A stretch of DNA of 64,000 nucleotides from Cadophora sp. MPI-SDFR-AT-0126 (GCA_020747065.1 JAGMVK010000018.1:1054001-1118000), one strand, 5' to 3'. Shown: positions 35,551 to 48,193, numbered from the stretch's first letter. Made by a program: numbers and translations. The notes: generated from the letters alone by a model not told the origin.

Positions 35551-36632
35551 GGTCCTGAGACTAGAGGAGCAAAGATCTAGCAAATAAAACTCCACTCGAG
35601 TTTATCTTTCGTTTGTTGTTATCACAGCCGAGATTCTTCGCAAATCTCGGCCCCCGTACTCAGCGTAGCCGAGCAGATCAAAGCACAACCATCCTCACAT
35701 AACGAAGAAGCAATTTTTTTATTCCAACCAGCACAGTCCTGTGCTAGTTCTCTGGAACTGATGTGGTGTGGTGTGTAATGGTCGTGGAACGGGTTGCTTG
35801 AATGAAGAGAAGTAAGCTCCCAGTCGGAGCCTACGGATCTGCCACTGTTCAATGGACGTCAGGATTTGGCGGCAAACATTTATCATCTGACGCATGAATT
35901 TCTTTAGCATTCCATTTCCCTATATCTTCTTCGAGTACCTTTTACTGATGTGAAGCTGGGAAGACCCCTTCACGTTGATTTGGGAGTGTTTTAGTTTGCC
36001 GAGACGTCCGTTATCATCGAGCCGCAGTTCTTGGAGCGTCGATGAGTTGGGATTGTCATTTTGAGGGACTATTGGTATTTTGGCCAATTCAAGGTCACAA
36101 ACCCTCGTAATGAGAGTCACATTACATCATCGAAAGCGAGAGCCAGTCATATGGTTTGGAAAATCCGTGCAATGCCATTCCATTTATGCAACCACACAAT
36201 CTACCAACTCCATGCCGTTGCTCCCAAGAATGGCAAGATAAAGACGCGCAAACAATGATGACAGAACAAAAGAAGAACATCCTCTGCCTCCCTTCCTGTG
36301 CGTATGTGTGATCCGCGACAATGCAAAAGGTAGAAAATGAGAAACGAAAATACTACAAACAACAAAAAGGGCTCATTCCCATTCCCAGCAAAGTACTCGC
36401 TCATTCCGTTGTTTCTCTATTACAAAGTTGATAATTGTGTCAGTCATTTCCGTGTGTGTGTTTTTGTTTTCGCCGCTCAAACTCGCTTTCATCCTCATCA
36501 GACAAATAGATAGATAGACAGACAGACAAAACCTGTTGGGTATCCTCGTTCACAAACAAAAGAAAATCTGGTTGTTCTGTTTTCCTCCTTCGGTGTAGCT
36601 GAAGAAGTACTGAATACATGAAGCAAGCTCCG
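35551..36632. other. Intergenic: between transposon and MOSC gene
   Basis: A 1.1-kb non-coding stretch containing a short GATA/GACA tetranucleotide run (about 36506-36529). It probably contains the MOSC 3' UTR. No gene is seen. Confidence 0.6.
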
Positions 36633-38055
36633 TTATTGCTTGATGTACTCGTGGTCTCCGACTTCTAGGACTGTGATCTCGTCTCCGACGCGGAGACTGC
36701 TCTCTTTGGCGATTGGAACCATTTGCATGCCTAAGCAGCCAATATTTGGGCCCGTACCTGCATCAATGGCTCGGAAACTTCGTAAGGTGTGATCGGGCTC
36801 GCTGGGATGTCTTTCTCCCGTGACCTGGTCTACATTTGGCATCTTGCAGCGGGCTGTCCGGCATGATACATCATATTCGTAGTACCCGATCTTGATTCGG
36901 CGCCAGGTATCTTCGTGGTAGGCATCGGGACCGGTGATGATCAAGTTGGCGCGGAACCGGGCAGCTGAGAGACGTGGGGCACCCTTGACTTTAGGCATCT
37001 GACGTTCGACGTCGCGGACACTGGCAAGGTTGATCAAGTGGAGGGGATACTGTTATTATTAGTACAAGGCGAACGCCAATATCTTTCATTCTACTCACAG
37101 CGTCTTGGAAACCGGTCACTGGCTGATATCCTAACTCTGCCTTCGTTGGCGCATTTCTGTGTACCTCCCGTAGCTTTGAATTGTCGATTCGGAAAAGTCC
37201 AAGTTTATTGCTGATGCCGAGATAATATCTCAATTCGTCTGGAATTTCGATTTCCAAGTTCAGCGCCGTCACAGTATCCTTCCAGATCGTCATCTTCTCG
37301 TATGAGTAGCCAGCTTTTTCTATCTGCACTGGAGATGGGTCGAATGGGATACGGAACTGCTTCTCCGGAAACGTACCCATTACTGAGGCTCCCCATTTGG
37401 CCACGATGCCTCTCCAGCCAGCCTCTTGGTATGGGAAGCTCAGAATTATGACTCCGCCAGACTCAACATCCTCAGCATGCGGTGTATATGTATCCACAGA
37501 CTGATCCGGAACCCACATCTCGGTCCGTATTTTGGCCAACAAAGGAAATTGTCTCTGCGTGATGAACTCCCACTTATGTGCTGCCTTTTCCTTCTCAGGG
37601 GCGGCGGCATTGGCGGGAAAGGGGCTCTTGAGTTGAGCGAAGGTGAATTGACGATCATACTCCATGCCAGTCGCGATCACCGATCCTCTATTCAACTCTA
37701 CACCTCTGCAGCTCTTCACTGGGTAGATCCATAAGCTCTTCAGCCGCCACCATTCTGCTGACGTCTCCTCGGTCGACGGTGGTCGTCCCTCGGAGAACTT
37801 CTTGTCGAATTCATTGAGCAGATTCGACTCGATTTTCAACCCAAGTTTTCTGCATCCCTTTGGTTCCTCGGCACGAAGCCTTGCTTGTTCTCGCTCGTAG
37901 AATATCAGGGCAATTATGGGAGGTATGCAGATGGCGAGGACTGTCAGAACATAGGTTTGCGTGGAGATGACAGGGATCTGGTCGAGCAATTGCTCGGAGT
38001 ATATTTCGTAGTAGTCCTGGAGGAGCTCTCTATATTGTTCTACGAGGGCCGACAT
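36633..38055 (-). CDS. Membrane-anchored MOSC-domain protein (mARC-like)
   Basis: Predicted molybdenum-cofactor protein related to the mitochondrial amidoxime reducing component, which reduces N-hydroxylated substrates with cytochrome b5 partners; this reaction is inferred from the family. Exons are 37099-38055 and 36633-37049, with an intron of 49 bp (37050-37098). The product is 458 residues. The start ATG at 38055 (MSALVEQYRELLQDYYEIYS) is preferred to the one 13 codons upstream in a Pro-rich leader. A single transmembrane segment (about 33-53, TYVLTVLAICIPPIIALIF) is followed by a basic/acidic linker. The MOSC N-terminal beta-barrel comes next (LKSLWIYPVKSCRGVEL, then GMEYDRQFTFA). The MOSC domain itself is in the second half, with RFRANLIITG and SCRTARCKMPNVDQVTGE, where Cys387 is the candidate molybdenum ligand. 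The orientation N-in or N-out cannot be told. Confidence 0.88.
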
Positions 38056-40402
38056 GCCGGGATGATTGGTAGGAGGAGGAGGGAAAAAGAGCACCGGAAG
38101 TGCTTTCTATCTGCTAAAGTCGCAGGAAATGTTAGCCTCCTTTCTTTTGTATCAACTTTCGGCGGGCGGGACAAGGGCACTGGAACGTACCAATCAATCA
38201 ATGTACATGAAGTAAATGCAAAGGAGCGTAAGAAGGGCAAAGGGAGAGATTAGAGAAGAAGAAGAAGATAGAGAAAAACAAGAAAACAGCAGTCAAGGAA
38301 GGACACACGTGGTGATCCGGTTTTCCTGGTGGTGGTGGTGAAGTTAAGTGAATGTAGCGCTGTCGCAGTTTCGAGGAATCTTTGGGTCCGGCTCCGGCCA
38401 AGGAAGGAAGCGTGCAAACGTAGGGCAGCAGGGGGTGCGAGTTCTCGATACCCGTTTGGGATTGGGGCAACAGGGGAAACTTCAGCGGACTGGAGCCGAA
38501 AATTTAGTTCCCGGAGGCCGGGTCACATCAGATCAGATCAGATCACATCACATCACATCACATCAGATCAGGCGAAGTCCCTGAACCAAAGTCCCTGAAT
38601 CAAGTCAAACCAAACCAAACCAAATTCCTACAACGCGGCAACCCATTTGTGCGGTGCAATGAATGATAAGTAGTGTGAAGCAAGCGAGGGTATCGTGGGC
38701 AAAGGAAGCGCGTCTTGACTCTTGCGTAATTGTACTTGGCAAAGCATACATGTATGTTCAGTGACCCAATGACCCAGCCAGCAGCACAGAGGCAAAAAGG
38801 CCCTCCTTGCTTGGACTTCCTTCACCACGATCACGACGACGACGACGACGACAATTAACACCTTACCTTGTCCAGATGCAGCGATTTGACGGCACAAGCC
38901 TAAAATTATGCAGCAGCCGATACATTGGCCGACTCCCGTCCGTCTCTGCCTGTCTGTCCTCCTCGATCCCAATTGTAACGATAGCGACTTGCCCATCGTG
39001 CTCCTTGCTGCATACATGCGTACATGCACTACAAGTCTAGCCAGGCTCCCTGTGAGAAAAGAAACACCTACTTCATACACACGCGCGCGTTCTGGAATTC
39101 AGGGGTCTCACACCGATCCATCATCGATCCTCGATCCCTGGTCAGTGAATGGAGTGGTCAGTGTTCAGTACAGTAGTCCCTGGTCCAGGGGGAGAGTGTG
39201 GGTCCCGGAGGTCGAAGGGTGCAAATATCTGGGTAGCCACTCGTCATTCAGTAATGACCCAACTGGCTGGCCTGTCACCCAGGCCCGGCTATTTGGTGAC
39301 TTGGAGGCGAATACTTGTGGCGCAGCGTCGGGTTGGTCGGTGTCAGTTGACCTCGAACCTGCCCTTCTGCTTGTGACAGACAGACAGACAGACAGCCATA
39401 TCTGTGAGAAGGACAGTGAGAGCCACTTGCCTTTGCCATTGGTATTGTGTTGAGGAGAGCTTGTGAAAAAAGATCATTCCAGCCATCAGCCAAAGCGGAG
39501 AGGAAGATCTTGGCGCTTTGCAAGATGGGGTGAAAGAAAGAAATATGCATTGCTACAGCCTATGGATATCAAGCGGTTACGCTCCTCGGACAATCAATCT
39601 ATCAATTGGTGAGTGAGTCTTGATGGCTTCCTTTAGTATCTCTTACCTCCGTACAGCTTTGCGTAACAGCCAGACATATACGAAATACGATACATCCGAC
39701 GTTCAGATAAACGAAGAAATGAACGTAAACGACGGCAGAAGGGTATGGCAGTACGAGTACGATACTGTGCCTACGAACCCCACCTCAGCTTACACCACAA
39801 CCCCAACAGTCAACAAGGAGGCAACTCACCTTGCCCTTCGTTCCTTTTATCCCTCCTTACTTCCAGAATGCGGTTCATTGTGCCTCAAATCTCCGGAGAC
39901 GGAGCCCCCCTCTTCACACACTGGTCGTGGCACACCCAAAGCAACTCGCGTGACAGTGTTCATGGCCAATGGCTTGGAGAGTAGAGTCTGCTTTGGGCTT
40001 GCTTGATGTAAGCTTCTGCATTCCAGCGCCTTAGCGAGGAGGTTTCCATAATGCCATGCTATTTTAGTGAGACGACTTGCCAGTCTTGTTTGAAGTTGTT
40101 GCAAATCAAGTGCGAAGTAAGAAGTGACTGATTCGTGACTACCTATTTGAACATCCAGTCTCACTCGGCTGCAGCTGAACATACTTGCGAACGATGCCTT
40201 CGAATGAGTTATTTTCAAAATGTTCATTGCTTCATGTTCATACAATCATTAAGCCTGCCCACGTAAGTGATACCCCTATGCCAAAACCTCCAGTATGACC
40301 ACACCAGGCCACTAGACCAGACTCCATCTCCATAACCAAAATACAATGCTGTGCAAACATCACTCCACTCACTCCTCGATCCCCAGACAACCATGACAAC
40401 GA
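38056..40402. other. Intergenic: MOSC promoter / SMC2 3' side, microsatellite-rich
   Basis: A 2.3-kb gap with pentanucleotide (38524-38570), CGA (about 38830-38850) and GACA (about 39377-39394) repeats. ORFs such as 39620-40006 (+) and 38628-39080 (-) show no domain. It probably holds the MOSC promoter and the SMC2 3' UTR. Confidence 0.55.
38524..38570. repeat. CATCA/GATCA pentanucleotide array
   Basis: Nine or so tandem pentamers alternating CATCA and GATCA in the upstream region of the MOSC gene. Directly visible. Confidence 0.75.
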
Positions 40403-43400
40403 TCACTTGTCGAAATCCGCCGCAGTAAGTGCCTGAACCACCGAAGTACCTTCCGAGAACCTAGTCCTGAAGATACGATTCGCATTCTGAAACATACCAT
40501 CCTTCAAACTGACAACGATGAACTGGCTCCCTTTGAAGCGATTCTTGATGAGCCGTCCGATATTCTGCGTATGCGAGAGATCCAGAGCCGCATCCACCTC
40601 GTCCAAAATGTACATTGGCGCCGGCTTGAACTGCAGCAGCGCCATGATCAGCGAGATGGCAATCAGGGACCGTTGGCCCCCGGATAATTCCGTCAAACTT
40701 TGTTTCCAAACCTTGCCTGTTTGTTTATTTAGAGTTAGCGAAATTGGCTTTTACTATTTCAAGTGCCGCCCCGCCGCCAGCCGGAAAGTTCGGGGGTCAG
40801 GGGAGTTTACGAACCTAGTGACACCTTGACCTCCAGGCCTTCGTTTATCGTTTTGCCCTCGGGAGGATCGAGCTTAGCGAAACTGCCTGGGAGAAGCTCT
40901 GCGAAAATCTGTCCGAAATCACCGTTGACTTTGGACCAGGTTTCGTGCAGCGCCTTCTTCTTGTACTCGTCTAGGGTAACGATTGTCTCCTCGATCTTCT
41001 TCTTATCGCGGATGACAGTCTTCATCATGTTCTTGAGGGCGACCTCCTTCTTCTCAACACTATCGATCATGTTCATGACCTTGGGGTTGATCTTCTTCTT
41101 CATACCCTGGAATCGCTCTGTGAGATTCCGGAGAGTCGCTTTGCACTCGGCAATGTTCTGGCCCTTGAAGTCATACGGCGTTCCGGTACGGCCGAAGTTA
41201 TCCTTCTCGTCAGCAATCCATTCATGTTCCTTCTCCATGCTAGCGACCGTCTGGACGGCAGCCTGCTGTTCCTTATGGAACTTTTCAACCTGATGGCCAA
41301 GTTTCTGCATCTCAAGACCCTCTTCCGTGATCTGAGAGGTCTTTGATCTGGACGCTTCCTCAAGGGAGCGAAGTTCATCATCGAAGCCAGTGAGCTTTGC
41401 ACGTTCATCATCCAAATGTGCTTGAGCGATGTCAAGAGTATCCTAAATGGTCAGTCATGGTTAATGATTTTGTGACAAGAGTGCAAACCTTGACTCGAGC
41501 CTGTTCAGCCACAAGGGCAGCAATCTCCTCTGAATAGCCATTCAAGGTCACCTCAACCTCCTGTAGTTGTTCCTGGGCAGCGGCGAGATCGCCGCCAACT
41601 TGCTCAGAATCCAATCTCGCGCCTTGGAGCTCCTTTTGCGAGACTTTGACCGATGCCGAGTTCTTGTTGAGGGCTTTCCTGAGCGAATCAAGCGCACTTT
41701 GCAGCTCAACAAGCTTTCCGTCCTTGTTGTTGTCAAAGTCCTTCATGTCTTTCTCGATGCGCTTGATATCCTTACTTGCCTCATCCTGGCGCTTCTTGGC
41801 CTCTGCAAGGTCCATCTTTAGCTGAACAATGGCGGCCTTCATATTCTCAACCTCCTGGATGATCGACGATGAAGAATTGCCACCAATTTGCTCCTCAGTA
41901 AGCTTGATTTCGTGAGTCTTGAGGTCGAGTTCCTGCTTGATCTTCTTGGCTTGATCAAGCTTCTTCTTCTCTCGTGCCATCGTAGCTTGCAGTTCTGCTA
42001 GTGTTCGTTCGTGAACACCCAGTTCCTTGGTGAGCTCGTTGAGCTTCTGAAGGGTGACTAAAACACCACTGGAATTAGGCGAACTACCACCAGAGAGAGT
42101 TCCAGATGGATCATATGAATCTCCCTCTAATGTGATACTCTTCATCCGAACAGCAGGATCAAAGGTCACCCTTTTCGCAGTAGCTGCATCAGCGCATATC
42201 AAAGTGTTACCGAAAACGTAGTCCATAGCAGTAGAGACCTCATCATCATAGCCAATAAGCGATAACGCAAGATCAACCTTTCCAGGAGCAATCTTTTGCG
42301 CAGCTCCAATCTTCTCAGCAGATGCCCTGAATGCGGCAATCTTGTTCAAGGGGATGATTGTGACTCGCTTTCGTAGCTTGCCCTTCTGAAGCAACTGAGT
42401 ACCAGTCACTTCCGTATCGACAACAACATTGTAAAGTCGGCCTCCAGCACAAATCTCGAGAGCAGTTCCAGCATCGGTTCGCTCCTTGTCAAGCGTGAAC
42501 AGAGAAGCAACCAATCCCTTGACCTTTGAACGATCAAAATTAGGGGTAGGATCGGCATAGTTGAAGTCGATGTTGGCTACCTTCCGCTTCAGACCATCAG
42601 ATTTCTCACGAAGACTCCGGATAGTTTGTTGTAGAGCTGATTGCTGCTTGTACATATCATCCTCCTTTCCAGGCTCGAAGCCCAACTTGCCCAGTTCCTT
42701 TTCGAGCTTCTGGGCTTGTGACCGAAGTCCCTCGAGATCATTGAGTAGACCGGCATTTTGATCCTTGGCTTTCTTCGCCCGAGGCTCCTCTTCCTTGATG
42801 CGTTTCTCGAGATGCGTCGTCTTCAGTTTGGCTTGTTCTTGCTCAGTCGATGCTGCACTAGCACGGTTTCTGGCATCCTGGAGCTGTCCTTGATAACCGC
42901 TTTCTTGGCCTTCCTTCGAAGCAACACCAGTCTGGAGAGTTTGGAGAAGCTCCTCCTTGGTCTCCGCTTCCTGGCTTTGCTTTTCTAACTCCTCTTTCGC
43001 TTTATCGTATTGAGCTTGCAGTTTTTCATACACTTTGGTCTTCTGCTTTAGCAGAGCCTCGAGTTCCTTGACGTTCTTCTGGATAGTCGACTTTCGCTCC
43101 TTTTCTTCGGCCAAACTGGACTTTTTGAGATCCGTAACAGTCGCCAACCGTACCAACTCGTTGGAGTGCTGCTTTACCTCAGCCTCGAGTGCTTGGGCTT
43201 TACCTCCTTTCTTGAGTTCCTTCTCGCGCTGTGCCTTAACTTTCTTGACATCCTCGGCCAAGAACTCGATCTCGTTCTTCAGCTTCACCGCATTCTCCTC
43301 CAGATCCTTTTGCCGTTGTTTCTTGAGCTCGAGATCGCCAGCCGATTGCTTGAGCTTCTCCTGATGCTTGACGTAGTCGTGTGCCACTACTACTCGTGTT

Positions 43401-44245
43401 AATCTCTCGAGGTCGTTCTGTGTTTGTTGGAAATCCAAGAAAGCCCGTTTTTCTGTCCGGAGCTTTTCTAACTTCGGCTCAATCTCATCCTTCAGCAGTT
43501 CCGTAATCTCGGTGACTTTCATCTCCTTCTTCGCCATGGTCTTGAAAGCCTTATCCCTCCTGTCCTCGAACATACGCGTACCGGCCGCCTCCTCGATCAT
43601 GGCCAGTATCTCGACTGCCTTCATATTCAAAACCTTGGTGATGCGACCCTGCATAATCAAGAAATTGGGATTGTTGATATTTAGCTGGACGGACTGAAAG
43701 AGATTTTGGACTGTCTGTTGCTGAGCGCGGTGACCATTAATCAGGTATTTACTTGTCCCTCCAAGCACAATCTGTCGCGTGACGCTGATCTGGGCATATT
43801 CCTCAAATCCTATGGGAGACTTCTTCTTGTCGCGGTTGTCAAATACGATCGTCACGCTGGCTTTCGTTACTCCGGCTTGCCCACGCTTGTAAATGAGATC
43901 CTTGGGGGCAGAGTCAGTACTGCGTAGTGAGGTAGATGTGAGAGTAAACGTACCTGCAAATTTTGTGCGCGGACAGTCGTCATGTTCGTAATCCCCAGCA
44001 CAAAACATATTGAGTCGAGGATGTTGGACTTTCCACTTCCGTTCAGACCTGTAATTGAATTGAAAGATTCATCCCTATGTTGCAATGTCAGTTCTGCCGG
44101 GACGGTGGTGGTTGCCATTTGTTTATTTACCATCCCGAAATAACTGTTCGCACAGCGTACGATTTGAACCCCTGTCATTGTTAGCAGATATTCCAGAGCT
44201 AGCGGAGCGGCTGCATACGTCTATAATAACCTCCACGATCCTCAT
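40403..44245 (-). CDS. SMC2: Condensin subunit SMC2
   Basis: ATPase core of condensin, pairing with SMC4 to compact mitotic chromosomes. Exons are 44219-44245, 44131-44171, 43954-44074, 41489-43900, 40815-41442 and 40716-40403 (given high to low), with introns of 47, 56, 53, 46 and 98 bp. The product is 1180 residues, the usual length. The first exon is only 27 bp (MRIVEVIID) and the second 41 bp; their join gives the canonical start ([18 protein letters not shown]). Walker A is GLNGSGKSN (32-40). Next come the Q-loop region with [13 protein letters not shown] and two long coiled coils flanking the hinge (about 510-670, [16 protein letters not shown]). The signature LSGGQRS is at 1087-1093, and Walker [12 protein letters not shown] has Asp1115/Glu1116. 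The gene is head-to-head with a thioesterase gene, 283 bp between starts, with two ACGCG cores in that gap. Confidence 0.97.
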
Positions 44246-44528
44246 TTTGGCGGTATGTGGTGGCCGTTGTCGCTGGTGGTCGAAATTGTCGATTATTTTG
44301 GTTTGCGCAACGCGAAGTAAACATTGAAAACGCGCTGGGCTCGCTGGGGTAGTGATGAGGCACTAACTTTCCTTCAGGCAATCATGCATAATCAGCACGA
44401 TTGGCGGGCTGGTAGTGGACCTCGGCTCGTTTGCGGCAATGCGCGGCACAGCATTACCCCAGATTTCCTCGTTCATATGCAATGCCTTCATTCATTTGTT
44501 TGTCCTCTATCCCTTGAGCATATATACA
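44246..44528. promoter_or_regulatory. Bidirectional SMC2/thioesterase promoter with two ACGCG cores
   Basis: All 283 bp separating the divergent start codons. ACGCG, the core of the MBF cell-cycle box, occurs at 44310-44314 and 44330-44334, 65 and 85 bp before the SMC2 ATG. MBF control of chromosome genes is known in yeasts; its use here is inferred. Confidence 0.4.
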
Positions 44529-45363
44529 ATGGCTCCTACAAAAGAGAAAGTCTCAATGCCGGGTGTAGCAGAAGGGCATGAGTTGATTGGTGTGCCTACT
44601 GGAGACGATGTTTCTGCTGAGGATAGAGTAAAGGCGTTGTTCACAGGCTCCATGGCTACAGATATATACCAAGTAAGTGCTGCAGCCTTTCACCAACGCT
44701 GTGTTTAGTCTCTTGCTCAATCTAGATTTGCAATTGATCCTATGTCTATCTTCGCTTCAAGATTTCACCTCGAATTTGTACCCATTGCCTGAATCGAGTA
44801 TCAAGTCTCACTCTCGTTCCTCTCAGACTGCTCTATGTTTTATTTTACCTATCAGCGTTCGTTCACTCCTTCACCTTTTCTGTCTGTCTCTTACTCCCTG
44901 CTCTAATTATCTTACTTTATGCTCAATCATCGAATCCTCATCTGACAACCCACAGGGCTGGGCCGCCTCTCTCCTCCGCGATAATCTCGTCCTCGAATCC
45001 GCATCCTCCAACCCGGGCCGCACAGTATTTTCCTACATCGTGCAACCCTCCCACTGTAACCGCTTGGGTAACCTTCACGGCGGCTGCACATCCACGATCT
45101 TCGATATCTGCACAACAGCCGCTTTAGCGCCCATAGCCAAGCCAGGATTCTGGGCTTATGCCGGTGTATCGAGGACGTTGAACGTTACGTTTATCAGGCC
45201 GGTGCCGTTGGGCGAGAAGGTCCTGGTTGAGAGTGAGGTGGTGCATGCTGGGAAGAGGTTGTGTAGTTTGACGGGAATGATAAAGAGGGCTAGTGATGGG
45301 GCTGTTTTGGCTACGTGTGAACATGGGAAGGTTAGCATTGATCCGCCGGTGGCGAAGATGTAG
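44529..45363 (+). CDS. Hotdog-fold acyl-CoA thioesterase (ACOT13/PaaI type)
   Basis: Predicted thioesterase of 183 residues. Exons are 44529-44672 and 44956-45363. The join is in phase 0 (ATDIYQ then GWAASLL). The hotdog core shows NLHGGCTSTIFD with the characteristic HGG (89-91) and Asp98 at the expected active-site position. It continues GVSRTLNVTFIRPVPLGEKV and the closing strands CSLTGMIKRASDGAVLATCEHGKV. The subfamily hydrolyses medium- or long-chain or aryl acyl-CoA; the substrate cannot be read from sequence, and no targeting signal is clear. The intron is 283 bp, much longer than most others in this window, CT-rich and free of stops in the frame of exon 2. The start ATG at 44529 is the first in a short leader shared with the SMC2 promoter. 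Confidence 0.9.
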
Positions 45364-46742
45364 GGCGCTTGGGTGCTTGTTCGCGTTTCGTAGCGAGAAG
45401 ACATGGCGAGGACTTAGAGAGGTTTGCTTTGTTGGAGTGGACAGGTTGGGTGTAGGAAGACGGTGTTGCATATAGTCAACATTTGAGTATTTATATGCAT
45501 ACATAGATGCTAGTGATGTAATGATAGACTATGCATATCGGTCCACGGACGCCATGAATCTAAGACAGGTGGCACCTGCCGACCATTTTCACTTTCTGGC
45601 CGTTCAGGCTCCCATGCTCATTACAGTTATATGTTTTAAGTCGAAAGTATCTTGGGGCAGGCAGCTTGAATTTTCAGTTACAAATTACCTTCTACGTCCT
45701 ATTTACAGCATGTCAATTTACTTTTCCACGCATCAACAGCCGGTTGGGGTAAACTGGACATCAGAGCACAGGACAAGTGCATGCTCTACTACTGCTCACA
45801 CCCAGAAGTCTGTGTCCATCTAGCATACCTTCAGATCCTCGCACGGTCCACATCCCATATCCCATCACTCTTCAAGTCAGACCACACCTAACATATATCT
45901 CACTGAAGTATATACCTCTCTTGCTTGCCGTGCCTCCGTTATCTCAAAATAGAGTACGTACTTACACAAATCTCACACGCCAATTGCCAATTGCCAATCC
46001 AAAGCACAAATCCCGTCGGCATATCACAACCCAAACACAAAGGACCGAAGAAAATTGTTGAGCGACAACCCATCTCCACACATCTCAATCATGCAACCCT
46101 GCATCATTGAAAAGCGCATTGCCACAAGACACGAGTAGATGCACATCTCTTCAAGGGGCTATGATCTGGTTATGATGACGTGTTTGATGTATTTTCGTTG
46201 GGAGGGACGAGATTGTGGTCTATGGGAATTCTCGTGCTCAGAGGGCGGGATATGGCATGTGAATATAGGTCTTCTGTTAGCTCCTTGGACGATTCTGTTG
46301 GTTATACGCTTATGGGCATTGGCAGAATGCGTGTCTTGCAGAGCTGAATTTGGTAGCGAAGTATCTGGCACTGGGCTCTCCTGCCTCATTGTGCCTCTCC
46401 AAAATGGCTCAGCAGCAAGTTATCGCTAAGCGACAGTCACATTGAATTGAAACCGGCCTGTTTGTTTGAATGATGTATTTATATTTCCATATTTCTATGC
46501 CCGCAGGCGTAACGCTCACACCGTGTCCCAATGGGTACAAATCAACCATACGATGAGTGTCCGAATGTAATCCACTCTCTTCAATTATGAAGAACCAAGT
46601 CACAACCCCCACCAATAACGCCTGCCGATCTAATAAACAAGCCCACGCTCAGAGACAGCAAAATGCAATTTTTTTCTCAGCCAGACACCCCTTGTCATTG
46701 ACTCATTAAATGTGCATGGTAACGCAGCACAGGATAGGTAGC
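45364..46742. other. Intergenic: convergent 3' ends of thioesterase and OLE1
   Basis: A 1.4-kb gap holding 3' UTRs. No coding feature or RNA gene is recognised. Confidence 0.6.
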
Positions 46743-48193
46743 TTATGCAGCATCGGCTGATGCTACGGGCTCGGCTATCCGTGTGACTTGACTACCAGCA
46801 CGAATGATCTTCTTTCCTGATGAATCGGAGACAAAGGAGATGTCCTTGTTTTCCCGCTGAGCTCGCTTCCAGATCTCGACCTCACATCCACCTCGGATAA
46901 CACCAACACGCATTGTCGATAATAGATTGTGGGCGGCATTGGAGTGGTTGTAGACACCACCGTTGAAAATCGCGGTGGCATCTTTTCCAATACCGGATGT
47001 GATCAAAGCCTTCCCACCTGGGTGGTCCTTGATGAAATCGGTAACATCATGGACAACACCGGCAACAGCAACGAGAGCCCGGCCGTTCTTGGCCTCGGCT
47101 TGGTAAGAGTCCCAATCGATGATTGGCAGTTGCTCCAATGGAATACCCCAGTCAAGAGTCTGTCTCTTTTGGTCGAGTTTCTTCTGGAGTTGTTGGAGAC
47201 GGCCTTTCTCAATCTCGTTCTGCTTGAATTGCTTTAAGTCGTATGCGAGTCCCATTTGCTTCCACAGCCAGATTGACCATTTGGTAGGATCATACTGATG
47301 CCATTCGATAGCATTGCGGTAGTCGGAGGGGAACTCGTGGTGGAAGTTGTGGTAACCTTCACCGAGAGTGACCAGAGCAGTAATGACGTGATCTCTTGGA
47401 GAGTTGCGGTCGTCAAATGGCTGATCACCGAGCCAGTGTGCCAAAGAATTGACACAGAAAGTAGCTTGCTGAACAAAGAAAATGCGAAGAATGCCGGCGT
47501 AAATGAAACCTCCCTTCCAGTCTCCCCATCCGAGACCACTGACGAGGCAGGGGAAGACCATACCCATGAAGATGACGGTCTTGATATAGTTGCGATGTTG
47601 CCAGACCACGACGGGATCATCGTTCAAATCGGAAATATCGGTACGACCAATACGCTTTGGATTTTGCTTCATGATCATCCATCCGATGTGCGAGTAAAGA
47701 AGACCCTTTCGGACGGAGTATGGGTCCTTGTCGGTGTCGGTGTATCTGTGATGAGCACGGTGATCTCTCGACCACCATCTGATTGAACCTTCGACAGCTC
47801 CGCCTCCAACGGCCGCGAGGAAAATCTTGAGAGGAAGACGGGCTGAGTAGGACGTGTGTGCCCAAAGTCTGTGGTAACCTGAAGTGAAATGGGTCAGCGA
47901 TGTGTTACGGGCAGGGCGGACTACTTTTCGAGAAACTTACCAGCTGTGATGCCGAGACCAGTCATGAAATAATATGAAATTGCCCAGATGGCCGTCTTGA
48001 GCTGGAGCGGTGTCCAGTATGCAGCGATGAGGCCATAGATGGGTACTCCCACAATCAAAGTAACATTAAGCCAGTTAACATGTTTGTACCAGTTCGCCCT
48101 GGTGATCGGCTCTTCGGTGATGTGAGGTTTCTTGGGATCGAACTTCTTGGTCGGTGGCTTCGCCATCGGTGGTTGTTGTGTTTGAGAGGCCAT
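46743..48193 (-). CDS. OLE1: Acyl-CoA delta-9 desaturase with cytochrome b5 domain
   Basis: ER membrane di-iron enzyme making palmitoleic and oleic acyl-CoA. Exons are 47941-48193 and 46743-47878, with an intron of 62 bp (47879-47940) that falls inside the codon before YHRLWAH. The product is 462 residues. The start ATG at 48193 ([10 protein letters not shown]) is preferred over an upstream frame reaching 48331, which lacks family sequence. The three histidine boxes are HRLWAH (87-92), HRAHH (124-128) and HNFHH (261-265). Hydrophobic membrane segments lie between (for example around 50-80 and 180-220). A C-terminal fused cytochrome b5 domain (about 345-420) carries HPGG with haem ligand His370 and a second histidine in YNHSNAAH. 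The fused electron donor is the normal fungal arrangement. Confidence 0.96.

Noticed and set aside
36500..36535. Short regular repeats that might be a CRISPR-like array (also 38524-38570 and 20223-20250)
   Set aside because: Units of 4-5 bp without spacers; these are microsatellites in a eukaryotic genome.
39620..40006. 128-codon ORF (+)
   Set aside because: No domain and no supporting context; downstream flank of SMC2.
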